In this document: piece after piece, positions 51,513-59,279 of the stretch
Layout of the letters: the number at the start of each line of letters is the position of its first letter
Position numbering within the stretch: the first letter of the stretch is position 1
Source: JBAZPT01 sp041645535
GTDB lineage: Bacteria > Patescibacteriota > Minisyncoccia > Moranbacterales > UBA2206
Direction: 5' to 3'
Assembly: GCA_041645535.1 (NCBI GenBank)
Contig: JBAZPT010000001.1
Location: 62,001 to 126,000 of the forward strand
Length of the DNA stretch: 64,000 bases
The notes under the pieces: generated by a model
Told to the model about the DNA's origin: nothing
What the model saw: the letters and a program-made list of their open reading frames with translations, nothing else
Databases searched by the model: none
Program-made: the position numbers and the translations under genes

Positions 51513-51569
51513 CATACCAGTTCGCTACGGGGCAAGCGGGGTAAACCGAGCGGACTGTCCGTTAATTAG
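51513..51569 (+). repeat. Family-G repeat plus orphan tag copy 6
   Basis: The element is followed by P-S-G-L-S-V-N-stop (51546-51569) written with codons (ctg tcc gtt aat tag) that differ synonymously from most other copies. Confidence 0.82.
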
Positions 51570-51621
51570 AAAAATTAGCAAATTTGTGCTATAATAAAAG
51601 TAGAAAATATCCGAATTTAGT

Positions 51622-51981
51622 ATGAAAAAATTAATCATAATATTGTTAATAATTCTGGTTGTCGGCGTGTTGTTGTTTCAGGCTTTTTATGGTAAAATTA
51701 GGACAGGCGGAGAAGCTAATTTGTCCTGGAATCCAAACACTGAAACAGATCTTTCCGGTTACAAAATATATTATGGCACCGTTCCCAGGAATGGCGACTG
51801 CCCGCCTGGGGGATATACTGATAATATCGATGTTCACGAGGCGACAAGCTATAATATTGGCAATTTAAAAAACGGCCAGACCTATTATTTTTCGGTAACA
51901 TCCTACAATAATTCCGGAAAAGAAAGTTGTTTTTCGGAAGAAATGAAAAAAGACATATCTTCCGCGCTATCTGGAAAATAA
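51622..51981 (+). CDS. Membrane-anchored fibronectin type III domain lacking strand A
   Basis: A 119-residue protein with an N-terminal transmembrane helix (about residues 3-22) and an outward-facing Fn3 domain. The domain begins straight at strand B (GEANLSWNPNTETDLSGYKI) and continues through NLKNGQTYYFSVTSYNNSGK to the end; two Cys (NGDCPP and KESCFS) could form a disulfide. The family's A strand, normally PPxAPxGLxV, is absent. That is exactly the peptide carried at the C-terminus of the upstream secreted proteins, so this domain is a candidate receptor for them. A -10-like TATAAT precedes the gene. Confidence 0.75.
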   Translation: MKKLIIILLIILVVGVLLFQAFYGKIRTGGEANLSWNPNTETDLSGYKIYYGTVPRNGDCPPGGYTDNIDVHEATSYNIGNLKNGQTYYFSVTSYNNSGKESCFSEEMKKDISSALSGK

Positions 51982-52006
51982 AAGAGTTTTTAAAAATAAA
52001 ACCAAA

Positions 52007-52228
52007 ATGAATTTTTTGAACGGCAACCAGAAAGACAATAAGTTGAGTGAATACTCCGAAATGCGGCCGGTGGACGAACTGGCCCAAAAAACTTATTCCT
52101 GGTGGGGAAAGGCCTTCGTTTTTATTAAAAAAACAAAAATTAAAACTTGGCAAGGCGTTTTTCTGCTGGCTTTTATTACCGGCATAATCATCGCGTTTAT
52201 CTGGACTGCCTCGCTTAATATTAAATAA
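52007..52228 (+). CDS. Small single-pass membrane protein, paralogous to a scaffold anchor
   Basis: A 73-residue protein with a cytoplasmic N-terminus and one membrane helix (about residues 46-66). The segment RPVDELAQKTYSWWGKAFVF followed by IKKTKIKTWQGVFLLAF is clearly paralogous to residues of about 18-55 of the cohesin-bearing protein at 56111 (RPIDQLFAKTYFGLGKSWVF). There, the same anchor is followed by a cohesin domain; here the protein ends after the helix. It may be a truncated scaffold or a separate anchor subunit. Confidence 0.65.
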   Translation: MNFLNGNQKDNKLSEYSEMRPVDELAQKTYSWWGKAFVFIKKTKIKTWQGVFLLAFITGIIIAFIWTASLNIK

Positions 52229-52333
52229 ATTATTTTTTTTCTATCAGGCTTACACCAAAATTTATTCACAGGCCAGATTTTTTATAAAGCGTTTTATAAC
52301 CAGTATACGAATACGAAAACAAAACAAATTTTT

Positions 52334-54235
52334 ATGAATCCGAAAATTAAAAAAATTGCTTTCATAGTCGGCTTGATTTTGGTTGCGATTTTAAGTGTTC
52401 CTTTGGGCAAGTTTTTAATCGAAAAAGTCCGCGCTTTTCCCAACAGTATTTTGAGTTTTTCGCCGGCAAGCAAAATTGTTGGCGCTAATCAGGCGTTTAC
52501 TTTGGACGCCATGATTGATCCGCGGACCAATCAAATAACTGCGATAGAAGTGCATGTGACTTTTGATAGTGCTAAATTCCGGCTGGATGGCATTAGCACT
52601 GCCGGTTCTCCACTCTCGGCGATTCTGCAGGCTCCGGCGATTGATAACGCAAGCGGCACAGCATCTTTTGTTGTCGGTGTGCCGGCGGCGAGTCCTGTAG
52701 TGCCGGTAACATCCGTTTCCAAGGTTGCCACCTTTTCTTTCTTTTCTCTGGCGGCAGCCAGCAGTTCATCCATCGCGTTTACGAATACTTCCCAGGCCGC
52801 CGCCCTGAATGAATTAGTGGATGTGCTGACAGATAGAAATCCTTCGCAAGTGACGGTGGACGCAGCGCCTCCGGCTGGTGGATCAGTAGGCTATACAAAT
52901 GGATATTTCAAAATAACTTCCGTGGCTATAGCTGTTAGTGACGGCACAGACGCGGTAGCCGGCATCAATACTTCTAGCCGGATTGTGCAAAGAAAAGAGG
53001 CAGCGCTCTCCGGCACAGCTTGCGGCGCGTATGGTTCATGGGCGACAATAACTCCAACCGGCACCTATCCAAATTTCACTGACACCGCGGCGGCTAATGG
53101 AAAATGTTATCAATATCAATATTTAGTTTCCGATAATGTTGGCAATCAAGCAGCATATGCCAGCGTTAATGTAGCCAAAGTTGACACAGTGGCGCCAGCG
53201 GTGGCTCAAGTGGCGGCAGTGTCAAGCCCGACCAAGGATAGCACTCCGGATTATACTTTTAGTTCGACCGAGGCTGGTGCAATCACTTATAGCGGTGATT
53301 GCAGTTCAACAACAACCGCCGCGGTAACGGGCAATAATACGATTACATTTAATTCTTTATCTTCCGCGACCCACTCCAATTGCGCCGTTCGTGTGACGGA
53401 TGCGGCTGGCAACCAAAGTGGAGCGCTAAGCGTGAGCTCGTTTGTTATTGATACGGCCGCGCCGACGATTGCTGATATCACATCGGCGAAAGCCAATGGC
53501 ACTTATAGCACAGGAACAGCTATTGATATCATTGTTACATTTTCAGAAACAGTCTCTTCGGCCGGCAATGTGACAGTTGCGCTGGATACCGGCAAAAGCT
53601 GCTCGTTTGCGGTCAATAATTCTACAACCGGATCCTGCAATTATACGGTCCAAAGTGGCGACAACTCGGCCGATCTGACGACCACTTCAATTTCCGGAAC
53701 AATTGCCGATCGAGCCGGTAATGCGCTGACCAACTTCATTCCAGCAATCAATCTGGGCGTGAATAAAAATTTAGTGATTAACGCCAGTTTGCCGATTTTG
53801 TCCCAAGTAACTGCCGTATCTGCAATTACCGGAGACGCGACTCCGAGCTATACATTCAGTTCTTCCAAGGCCGGCACAATCTCCTATGGCGGGGATTGCC
53901 GTTCAGCGACAACCTCGGCTGTTGCCGGGAATAATGCGATTATTTTTAATGCTTTGGCGATAGGAGCTCATTCTAATTGCACGATTACAGTGGCAGATTC
54001 ATCCAATAATATCAGTATTCCGCTAAGCTTAACTTCATTTGTCATAACTTATCCAGGAGACATAGCAGGATCCAATCGCAAGGTGGATATTTTTGATTAT
54101 AGCTTATTGGTGACGAATTTTGGCAATACCACTTGTAATAATACGGCCAATATTGCCGGTAACACGACTGGTACTTGCGCCGTGGACATTTTTGATTACA
54201 ATGCCCTATTACAGGATTTTGGCAAGAGTTTTTAA
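52334..54235 (+). CDS. Secreted scaffold: cohesin-like domain, Ig-like repeats, dockerin-like C-terminus
   Basis: A 633-residue protein. N-terminal hydrophobic segment (residues of about 8-28) as signal peptide or anchor. Residues of about 37-175 form a cohesin-type domain (LDAMIDPRTNQITAIEVHVTF, DSAKFRLDGIS, SGTASFVVGVPAASPVVPVT). Then Ig-like bacterial repeats, with two similar copies (PTKDSTPDYTFSSTEAGAIT and ITGDATPSYTFSSSKAGTIS). The last 62 residues carry a duplicated VDIFDYxxLLxxFG motif with a Cys pair, resembling a dockerin whose calcium loops are degenerate. It could bind dockerins through its cohesin and be bound through its own dockerin. Confidence 0.7.
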   Translation: MNPKIKKIAFIVGLILVAILSVPLGKFLIEKVRAFPNSILSFSPASKIVGANQAFTLDAMIDPRTNQITAIEVHVTFDSAKFRLDGISTAGSPLSAILQAPAIDNASGTASFVVGVPAASPVVPVTSVSKVATFSFFSLAAASSSSIAFTNTSQAAALNELVDVLTDRNPSQVTVDAAPPAGGSVGYTNGYFKITSVAIAVSDGTDAVAGINTSSRIVQRKEAALSGTACGAYGSWATITPTGTYPNFTDTAAANGKCYQYQYLVSDNVGNQAAYASVNVAKVDTVAPAVAQVAAVSSPTKDSTPDYTFSSTEAGAITYSGDCSSTTTAAVTGNNTITFNSLSSATHSNCAVRVTDAAGNQSGALSVSSFVIDTAAPTIADITSAKANGTYSTGTAIDIIVTFSETVSSAGNVTVALDTGKSCSFAVNNSTTGSCNYTVQSGDNSADLTTTSISGTIADRAGNALTNFIPAINLGVNKNLVINASLPILSQVTAVSAITGDATPSYTFSSSKAGTISYGGDCRSATTSAVAGNNAIIFNALAIGAHSNCTITVADSSNNISIPLSLTSFVITYPGDIAGSNRKVDIFDYSLLVTNFGNTTCNNTANIAGNTTGTCAVDIFDYNALLQDFGKSF

Positions 54236-54336
54236 AATGAGGCTGTGGATAACTTGGTTTTGTGAAAAATTGACAGCATGGTAGAATGAATCTAGCGGAA
54301 TCTAAAAATCTCAAATATTTTAGGGGAATAAAAAGA

Positions 54337-54876
54337 ATGAAAAAAATACCACTGCGAAATAAAATTAATCTTGCATTACTGGCTCTTTTTGGAGCCGGAA
54401 TGTTTTGCTTTTCAGTTGGCGCGGCTCAAGCCGGAACAGCGGTTTTGAACTGGAACGCGAATGGCGAATCTGATTTGGCCGGTTATAAAATTTATTACGA
54501 CACCAGTTCGCATAGTGGAACCTGTCCGACAGGCTACACGACTTCAGTTGACGCCGGCAAGGTTACGACATATTCATTCGACAGTCTTCCAGGCGGACAT
54601 GTTTATTATTTTCAGTTAACGGCATTAGATGCCTCCGGCAATGAAAGCCCCTGTTCTACCAATCCGGGAGAAGTTAGCAAAGCCATAACTTACACAGGGG
54701 ATATAGCGCCGCCCAGCCGCAGCGTTAATATTTTTGATTACAATTTATTATTGTCGAATTTTGGCAATACTGTTTGCAATAATGTGGCAAATATCGCGGG
54801 CAATAAAACCGGCACTTGCGCCGTTGACATTTTTGATTACAACGCCCTACTGCCGGACTTCGGCAAGAGCTTCTGA
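54337..54876 (+). CDS. Secreted adaptor: strand-A-less Fn3 domain fused to dockerin-like domain
   Basis: A 179-residue protein from the ATG at 54337, where a signal peptide starts (LALLALFGAGMFCFSVGAAQA); an in-frame ATG at 54286 would add 17 residues. Directly after the signal peptide comes an Fn3 domain starting at strand B (TAVLNWNANGESDLAGYKIY), paralogous to 51622 including both Cys. Then a dockerin-like tail, VNIFDYNLLLSNFG and VDIFDYNALLPDFGKSF, nearly identical to the end of the 52334 protein. Enzyme tag plus this protein would rebuild the usual enzyme-Fn3-dockerin architecture in two chains. That is inference. Confidence 0.75.
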   Translation: MKKIPLRNKINLALLALFGAGMFCFSVGAAQAGTAVLNWNANGESDLAGYKIYYDTSSHSGTCPTGYTTSVDAGKVTTYSFDSLPGGHVYYFQLTALDASGNESPCSTNPGEVSKAITYTGDIAPPSRSVNIFDYNLLLSNFGNTVCNNVANIAGNKTGTCAVDIFDYNALLPDFGKSF

Positions 54877-54916
54877 TTCGATCAAAAACAAGATCTTAAA
54901 ATTAATTTATAGTGTT

Positions 54917-55603
54917 ATGAAAAAAAAATATACTTCTCGCTCAAAACTCACATTGGCTTTTTCGGCATTCTTTATCATGCTGGCAGTGTTTTTCTTCGCT
55001 TTCACGATTTCCACGGAAAAAGTTAAAGCAGTGCCGAACAGCAGTATATATTTTGAACCGGCTGCGCCGACAATGAATGTCAATCAGTCTTTAAATTTAG
55101 ATGCTAAGGTTAATCCGGGCAATAATCAGGTTACGGCAGTCGAGCTGCATGTCACTTTTGATAATTCCAAACTAAGATTGGACAGCATAACTCCCAACTC
55201 GACAGCTTTTCCCAATGTTTTGCAAGCGGCTGTTTTAGGCAATGCTAATGGCACCGCGTCGATAATTGTGGGAGTGGCGGCGACCAGTCCGCTTTCTCCG
55301 GTAATTTCAACGGCGACCATCGCTACCTTTTCTTTTCATTCATTGGCTACGGGTGATAATTCAGCAGTTGCGTTTACCAGTGGATCACAAGCAGCCGCGG
55401 TTGGCGAAGACGGGGATGTTTTAACGGCCAGAACGCCAGCTTCCGTAACAATAACCGGCGTAACCTATGATAATACGGATTTTGCAACTTTGGCAGCTAA
55501 TTGGCTGCAAAGCGTGGCTGCTGGCACCTCGGGTGATGTTAGCTCTGATGGCAAGGTTAATGCCAGGGATCTCGGCATTATGATGAGCAACTGGCAAAAT
55601 TAG
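54917..55603 (+). CDS. Secreted cohesin-like protein with C-terminal dockerin half
   Basis: A 228-residue protein from the ATG at 54917 (signal peptide or anchor LAFSAFFIMLAVFFFAFTIS). A cohesin-like domain follows (VNPGNNQVTAVELHVTFDNS, LDSITPNSTAFPNVLQ, ATSPLSPVISTATIATFSFH), clearly paralogous to that of 52334. The C-terminus GDVSSDGKVNARDLGIMMSNW fits one canonical dockerin calcium loop (D at 1, D at 5, N at 9, D at 12). The first half is reduced to DFATLAANWLQ. It is a possible intermediate scaffold unit. Confidence 0.72.
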   Translation: MKKKYTSRSKLTLAFSAFFIMLAVFFFAFTISTEKVKAVPNSSIYFEPAAPTMNVNQSLNLDAKVNPGNNQVTAVELHVTFDNSKLRLDSITPNSTAFPNVLQAAVLGNANGTASIIVGVAATSPLSPVISTATIATFSFHSLATGDNSAVAFTSGSQAAAVGEDGDVLTARTPASVTITGVTYDNTDFATLAANWLQSVAAGTSGDVSSDGKVNARDLGIMMSNWQN

Positions 55604-55641
55604 AAGGAAAAAGATTTTTTAAATAATAAGGGTAAAGCACT

Positions 55642-56088
55642 GTGAAAATAAGTGAAATAATGACAAGGGAAGTAATATTTGTTAATCCCGAAAGCAAGCT
55701 GGATAAGGTGGCGCAACTTTTAACCGAAAACAGGATCCATGGGATGCCGGTAGTCGCGAAGGGCAAAGTAGTGGGGATTGTGGTGGAGGATGATTTTTTT
55801 ACCAAAGGTTCATTGAGCATTCATCTGCCTTCCTATATCGATTTTTTGAAAAAATCTCAAGTTGAGAAAACACTGGATGGGCCGCAAAAAAAAGATGTGA
55901 GCAATCTGTTTAATGTAAAAGTTCAAGATATTATGACGATTGATTGCCTGACGGCCTCGCTGGAAATGAATGTTATGGAAATAGTGTATCTTTTCAAAAA
56001 AACCGGCCACAAAACTTTTCCAGTTGTCGACGGTGAAAAAAATTTATTGGGGATTATAACTTTGGCGGACATTTTGCAATTATTTTAA
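55642..56088 (+). CDS. CBS-domain pair protein
   Basis: A 148-residue cytoplasmic protein made of two CBS domains: MTREVIFVNPESKLDKVAQLLTEN ... GMPVVAKGKVVGIVVEDDF and VQDIMTIDCLTASLEMNVME ... TFPVVDGEKNLLGIITLADIL. CBS pairs bind adenine nucleotides and regulate partner proteins. It uses GTG as start. It sits between the secreted cohesin gene and the anchored cohesin gene, so it may be a cytoplasmic sensor cotranscribed with the display system, though this is only positional. Confidence 0.88.
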   Translation: MKISEIMTREVIFVNPESKLDKVAQLLTENRIHGMPVVAKGKVVGIVVEDDFFTKGSLSIHLPSYIDFLKKSQVEKTLDGPQKKDVSNLFNVKVQDIMTIDCLTASLEMNVMEIVYLFKKTGHKTFPVVDGEKNLLGIITLADILQLF

Positions 56089-56110
56089 AATTAATTCATC
56101 ACAACCGTTT

Positions 56111-57727
56111 ATGGATAAAAAAATAAAAAGTGCCGAGAGACCAAGGAAACAAGCGGCGCGGCCAATCGACCAGTTATTCGCAAAAACTTATTTCGGTTTG
56201 GGCAAAAGCTGGGTTTTCATAAAAAAGACAAGAATTAGGACTTGGCAGGGCATTTTTGTTATGGCGCTGGCTGCCGGAATTGCCGTGTCAACAGTTTTTA
56301 TTTCCGTGATGGATTATTACGACAGCATCCACGCGGCGGCGGGTGAAGCGAAGCTTTCCCTGCGCGTTGACGGGGATACTGATCAAGCGCCGGGAGTTTT
56401 AGCTGTTCAAAAAAATGGCGCATTTAGCGTGGATGTCATATTAGACGCGTTGGAAAATGAGGTAGTTGCCGTTAAAGCCGACCTTCATTTTGATGCGAGC
56501 AAGTTCAGGCTGGATAGTTGCAGCACGGCGGACTCACCTTTTGGTGTTAACGCGGACTGTACGACTTCCAGCGCCAATCCTTTTCAAATAGTCGTAGATA
56601 ATAGAAATTCGGGGGAAATAATTATCACACAAGCTAAGACAGGGCACGGCGTGCAAAACGCCAGCGGGCACATCGCGACTTTGAATTTCACGGCGCTACA
56701 AACAGTTGCTCCTTCAGCGGCAAATATCACGCTTCTTTACAATGGCGTCGGCCAATATAATGATTCAGACGCGATAGTTTATGGCAACGACGGCGCGGAT
56801 ATTTTAAATGAAGTTGGCAACGCGACGATAACAGTTGCGCCACCAACTTGCACCAGCTTTACTTATTCAGCCTACGGCAGTTGCCAATCAAATAGCAAGC
56901 ATTACCGTTCAATAACCAGCAGTTTGCCTGCCGGTTGTACTGGCGGCAGCCCCATCACGGAAGAAAGCTGCATCTATACCCCGCCAACCGTAACTTGCAC
57001 CGACTTTACTTATTCGGCTTATGGTGATTGCCAATCAAATGGAAAGCAATCCAGATCAATTACTAGTTCATCTCCCCAGGGTTGTACTGGCGGAAATTCT
57101 GTGACAACTTTGGATTGTGAGTATGATGAGCCGGATCCTGAACCACCGATTATAACTGATGGGGAAATTGACATAAATGATCCAAAGATTAAAATCGGAA
57201 GCGATGATAGCAAAGAATTAAATAAATCCAAAACCGTCTATTCAGATAATAATAAATTTTATTTCAAGGGCAAAAGCATTGATTTGGCAAATGGCAAAGT
57301 TGCCATATATGAAGGCGGCGACAAAAAAGCCGAAACGACAGTTGGCGCTGATGGCTCATGGAAATTGACAGCCAAACCGAAAAAGGACGGCAAATATGAA
57401 TATCGATTGAAATATTATGATGGGAATGGCCAGGAGATTGGGCAATCCAGTAAATATTCAGTCAGGGTTGATACCAAGAGTCCGCAATTTACCGACTTGC
57501 CATCATTGCTAAATAAGCGCCCCGGGGATGTGCTTTGGTGGAAGGCTACAGATAGTGATAGAATCGATTATTATAAATATTATTTCAACGGAAAAACGAA
57601 AGAAACTACGAAAGATTCATTTGTTATCCCAACCAATACACCCAAGGGGTTGCAATATCTGCGGGTCAAGATATACGATAGAGCTGGCAATACAGAAGTG
57701 CGCAATATTGTAGTGCGAGTCCACTAA
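56111..57727 (+). CDS. Membrane-anchored cohesin-like scaffold with Cys-repeat and Ig-like domains
   Basis: A 538-residue protein. A basic cytoplasmic N-terminus is followed by a membrane helix (about residues 48-68) as in 52007. A cohesin-like domain spans about residues 75-235 (AKLSLRVDGDTDQAPGVLAV, VVAVKADLHFDASKFRLDSC). Two Cys repeats of about 45 residues follow (CTSFTYSAYGSCQSNSKHYR and CTDFTYSAYGDCQSNGKQSR), then an Asp/Pro-rich linker and two Ig-like domains (ANGKVAIYEGGDKKAETTVG and YFNGKTKETTKDSFVIPTNT). It may be the cell-wall-facing anchor for dockerin-bearing proteins. Confidence 0.72.
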   Translation: MDKKIKSAERPRKQAARPIDQLFAKTYFGLGKSWVFIKKTRIRTWQGIFVMALAAGIAVSTVFISVMDYYDSIHAAAGEAKLSLRVDGDTDQAPGVLAVQKNGAFSVDVILDALENEVVAVKADLHFDASKFRLDSCSTADSPFGVNADCTTSSANPFQIVVDNRNSGEIIITQAKTGHGVQNASGHIATLNFTALQTVAPSAANITLLYNGVGQYNDSDAIVYGNDGADILNEVGNATITVAPPTCTSFTYSAYGSCQSNSKHYRSITSSLPAGCTGGSPITEESCIYTPPTVTCTDFTYSAYGDCQSNGKQSRSITSSSPQGCTGGNSVTTLDCEYDEPDPEPPIITDGEIDINDPKIKIGSDDSKELNKSKTVYSDNNKFYFKGKSIDLANGKVAIYEGGDKKAETTVGADGSWKLTAKPKKDGKYEYRLKYYDGNGQEIGQSSKYSVRVDTKSPQFTDLPSLLNKRPGDVLWWKATDSDRIDYYKYYFNGKTKETTKDSFVIPTNTPKGLQYLRVKIYDRAGNTEVRNIVVRVH

Positions 57728-57747
57728 ATAAAGAGAAATGAAATCAA

Positions 57748-57775
57748 CAGCCGCGTCGGTTTCTTGGCGCGGCTG
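57748..57775. terminator. Hairpin after the anchored scaffold gene
   Basis: An 8-bp GC-rich stem (cagccgcg / cgcggctg). No clear T-run follows, so it could be a palindromic repeat instead. Confidence 0.5.
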
Positions 57776-57902
57776 TGCTGTTTGCCAAAAAGCAGTTTCG
57801 ATGCTAAATTGAGAATGCGGTAAAAATCTAACATTATCAAATTCTAATGTCTGAATGAAAAGTAATTTTGCATTTTGATTTTTGAATTTTGATTTTATTA
57901 TC

Positions 57903-58100
57903 ATGTCAGTACAAAAGCAAAGACACACCAAAGCGAGAAGAGATCGTGCGCGGGCGCAGCTTAAACTTAAGGTTAAGGGACTGGTAAAATGCACCCATTG
58001 CGGAGCCATGATTCCGGCCCATACAATCTGCCCCAAGTGCGGATACTACAAAGGCAAAGAAGTCGTGAATACTTTGAAAAAAATTAAGAAAAAGAAATAA
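57903..58100 (+). CDS. rpmF: Ribosomal protein L32
   Basis: A 65-residue protein of the large ribosomal subunit. The conserved start MSVQKQRHTKARRDRARAQL and the zinc-ribbon CTHCGAMIPAHTICPKCGYY with both CxxC pairs are intact. The ATG at 57903 fits the family start; the upstream extension would cover AT-rich non-coding sequence. Its stop is immediately followed by the nusB start codon. Confidence 0.95.
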   Translation: MSVQKQRHTKARRDRARAQLKLKVKGLVKCTHCGAMIPAHTICPKCGYYKGKEVVNTLKKIKKKK

Positions 58101-58589
58101 ATGGCCAACAGGCACTTATCCAGATCAATCGCGATGCAGTCACTCTATGAGTGGGATTTTAAGGGTCGGGACATTAAGAAACTGGACGAAATAATCGAAA
58201 AAAACATTGCTGAATTCGGTCCCGGGATGGACGACATTACTTTTGTTTCCGCGCTGGCGAAAGGCGTTGTAAAAAATCAGGACAAAATTGATCCCTTGAT
58301 TGAAAAGTGCGCGCCGGAATGGCCGCTGGACCAGGTAACAGTCATTGACCGTAATATTTTGCGTCTGGGAATCTATGAATTGCTGTTCGGCAATTATGAG
58401 GAAGTTCCGCCCAAGGTGGCCATTAATGAAGCGATCGAACTGGCCAAATCATTCGGCGGGGAATCTTCCGGCCGGTTCGTGAATGGAGTTTTAGGAACTA
58501 TTTATCGCGAACTAGGAGAGCCAATGAAAGATGATGAATCGAAAAAACATAAAAAGGATGCTGTAAATAAGAAAAATGATGGAAATTAA
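58101..58589 (+). CDS. nusB: Transcription antitermination factor NusB
   Basis: All-helical RNA-binding protein that acts with NusE in rRNA antitermination. The start ANRHLSRSIAMQSLYEWDFK, the central EKCAPEWPLDQVTVIDRNIL and LAKSFGGESSGRFVNGVLGT match the family. At 162 residues it has normal length plus a Lys-rich tail. It begins directly after rpmF and its stop adjoins the rnc start, giving an rpmF-nusB-rnc operon. Confidence 0.95.
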   Translation: MANRHLSRSIAMQSLYEWDFKGRDIKKLDEIIEKNIAEFGPGMDDITFVSALAKGVVKNQDKIDPLIEKCAPEWPLDQVTVIDRNILRLGIYELLFGNYEEVPPKVAINEAIELAKSFGGESSGRFVNGVLGTIYRELGEPMKDDESKKHKKDAVNKKNDGN

Positions 58590-59279
58590 ATGATTGAAAA
58601 GCTGGCCAAAAAACTGGATATAAAATTCAAGGACATTAATTTTCTCAAGCAAGCTTTGACACATCGCTCATATCTCAATGAGCATCGCGATTATAAGCTT
58701 GACCACAATGAACGGCTGGAATTTTTGGGCGACGCGGTTTTAGAGTTGGTGGTGACCGAATATCTTTATGAAAATTATCCCAATCCGGAAGGGGAGCTGA
58801 CCAACTGGCGCGCGGCGCTGGTCAATGGCGAGATGCTGGCCAAGATTTCCAAAAAGTTGGGTGTGGAAGAATATCTTATGATGAGCAGGGGGGAAGCCAA
58901 AGATACGGGGAAAGCCCGGCAATATCTGCTGGCCAACGCTTTTGAATCCATCACAGGAGCGATTTATCTGGATCAAAAAGAAAAGGGCTACGGCGCGGCC
59001 AAAAAATTTATTTTGAAAAATGTCGTTTCGGAACTGCCGAACATTATTGAAAACAAATTATATATGGATCCCAAAAGCCGGTTTCAGGAAGTGGCGCAGG
59101 ACAAAGCCGGAGTCACGCCGTCATACCGCGTAATGCAGGAATCCGGGCCGGATCATGAAAAGAAATTCGTCATCGGAGTATATTTGGCTGACGAGAAAAT
59201 AGCCGAAGGCGAAGGACTTTCCAAGCAGGAAGCGCAAAGAAACGCGGCCATTGCGGGGCTGGAAGTGAAAGGGTGGTAA
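58590..59279 (+). CDS. rnc: Ribonuclease III
   Basis: Double-stranded RNA endonuclease for rRNA and mRNA processing. The signature NERLEFLGDAVLELVVTEYL carries the catalytic Glu and Asp; the second acidic pair lies in ANAFESITGAIYLDQ. The C-terminal dsRNA-binding domain starts at DPKSRFQEVAQDKAG and ends GLSKQEAQRNAAIAGLEV. Length 229 residues. Confidence 0.96.
   Translation: MIEKLAKKLDIKFKDINFLKQALTHRSYLNEHRDYKLDHNERLEFLGDAVLELVVTEYLYENYPNPEGELTNWRAALVNGEMLAKISKKLGVEEYLMMSRGEAKDTGKARQYLLANAFESITGAIYLDQKEKGYGAAKKFILKNVVSELPNIIENKLYMDPKSRFQEVAQDKAGVTPSYRVMQESGPDHEKKFVIGVYLADEKIAEGEGLSKQEAQRNAAIAGLEVKGW

Larger units (their letters stand above)
21901..51569 (+). other. Array of 14 secreted genes sharing a leader and a C-terminal Fn3 strand-A tag
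   Basis: Fourteen unrelated or distantly related secreted proteins end with variants of DTTPPAAPSGLSVQ directly before the stop codon. Ten also share a signal peptide resembling IIFFGIFGLAQSSQAA. Tag positions are: 23221-23265, 25561-25605, 28923-28967, 30220-30264, 32174-32218, 33607-33651, 35812-35856, 38395-38439, 41625-41669, 42996-43040, 45518-45562, 47920-47964, 50017-50061 and 51456-51500. The peptide equals the linker plus first strand of a bacterial Fn3 domain. Codons differ synonymously between copies (Ser as agc, agt, tca, tcg; Val as gtg, gtt, gtc; both taa and tag stops). Gene pairs with their own promoters are interspersed. The array is followed directly by Fn3, cohesin and dockerin genes. 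Confidence 0.9.

Noticed and set aside
21901..51569. Integron-type cassette array with the tag DNA as attC site
   Set aside because: No integrase gene is in the window, tags show no attC-like core sites or large stem, and the variation is synonymous, pointing to peptide conservation. The cassette analogy is kept only for the layout.
25618..51569. CRISPR array reading of the repeated short segments
   Set aside because: Repeats are separated by whole genes, are not of constant length and have no spacers or cas genes nearby.
21901..51569. Prophage or conjugative element
   Set aside because: No phage structural, integrase, relaxase or transposase genes are visible.
57780..57902. AT-rich repeats before rpmF (attttgatttttgaattttg) as a regulatory RNA
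   Set aside because: Simple degenerate AT repeats with no stable fold seen; similar low-complexity repeats lie before 39912, 44399 and 50097.
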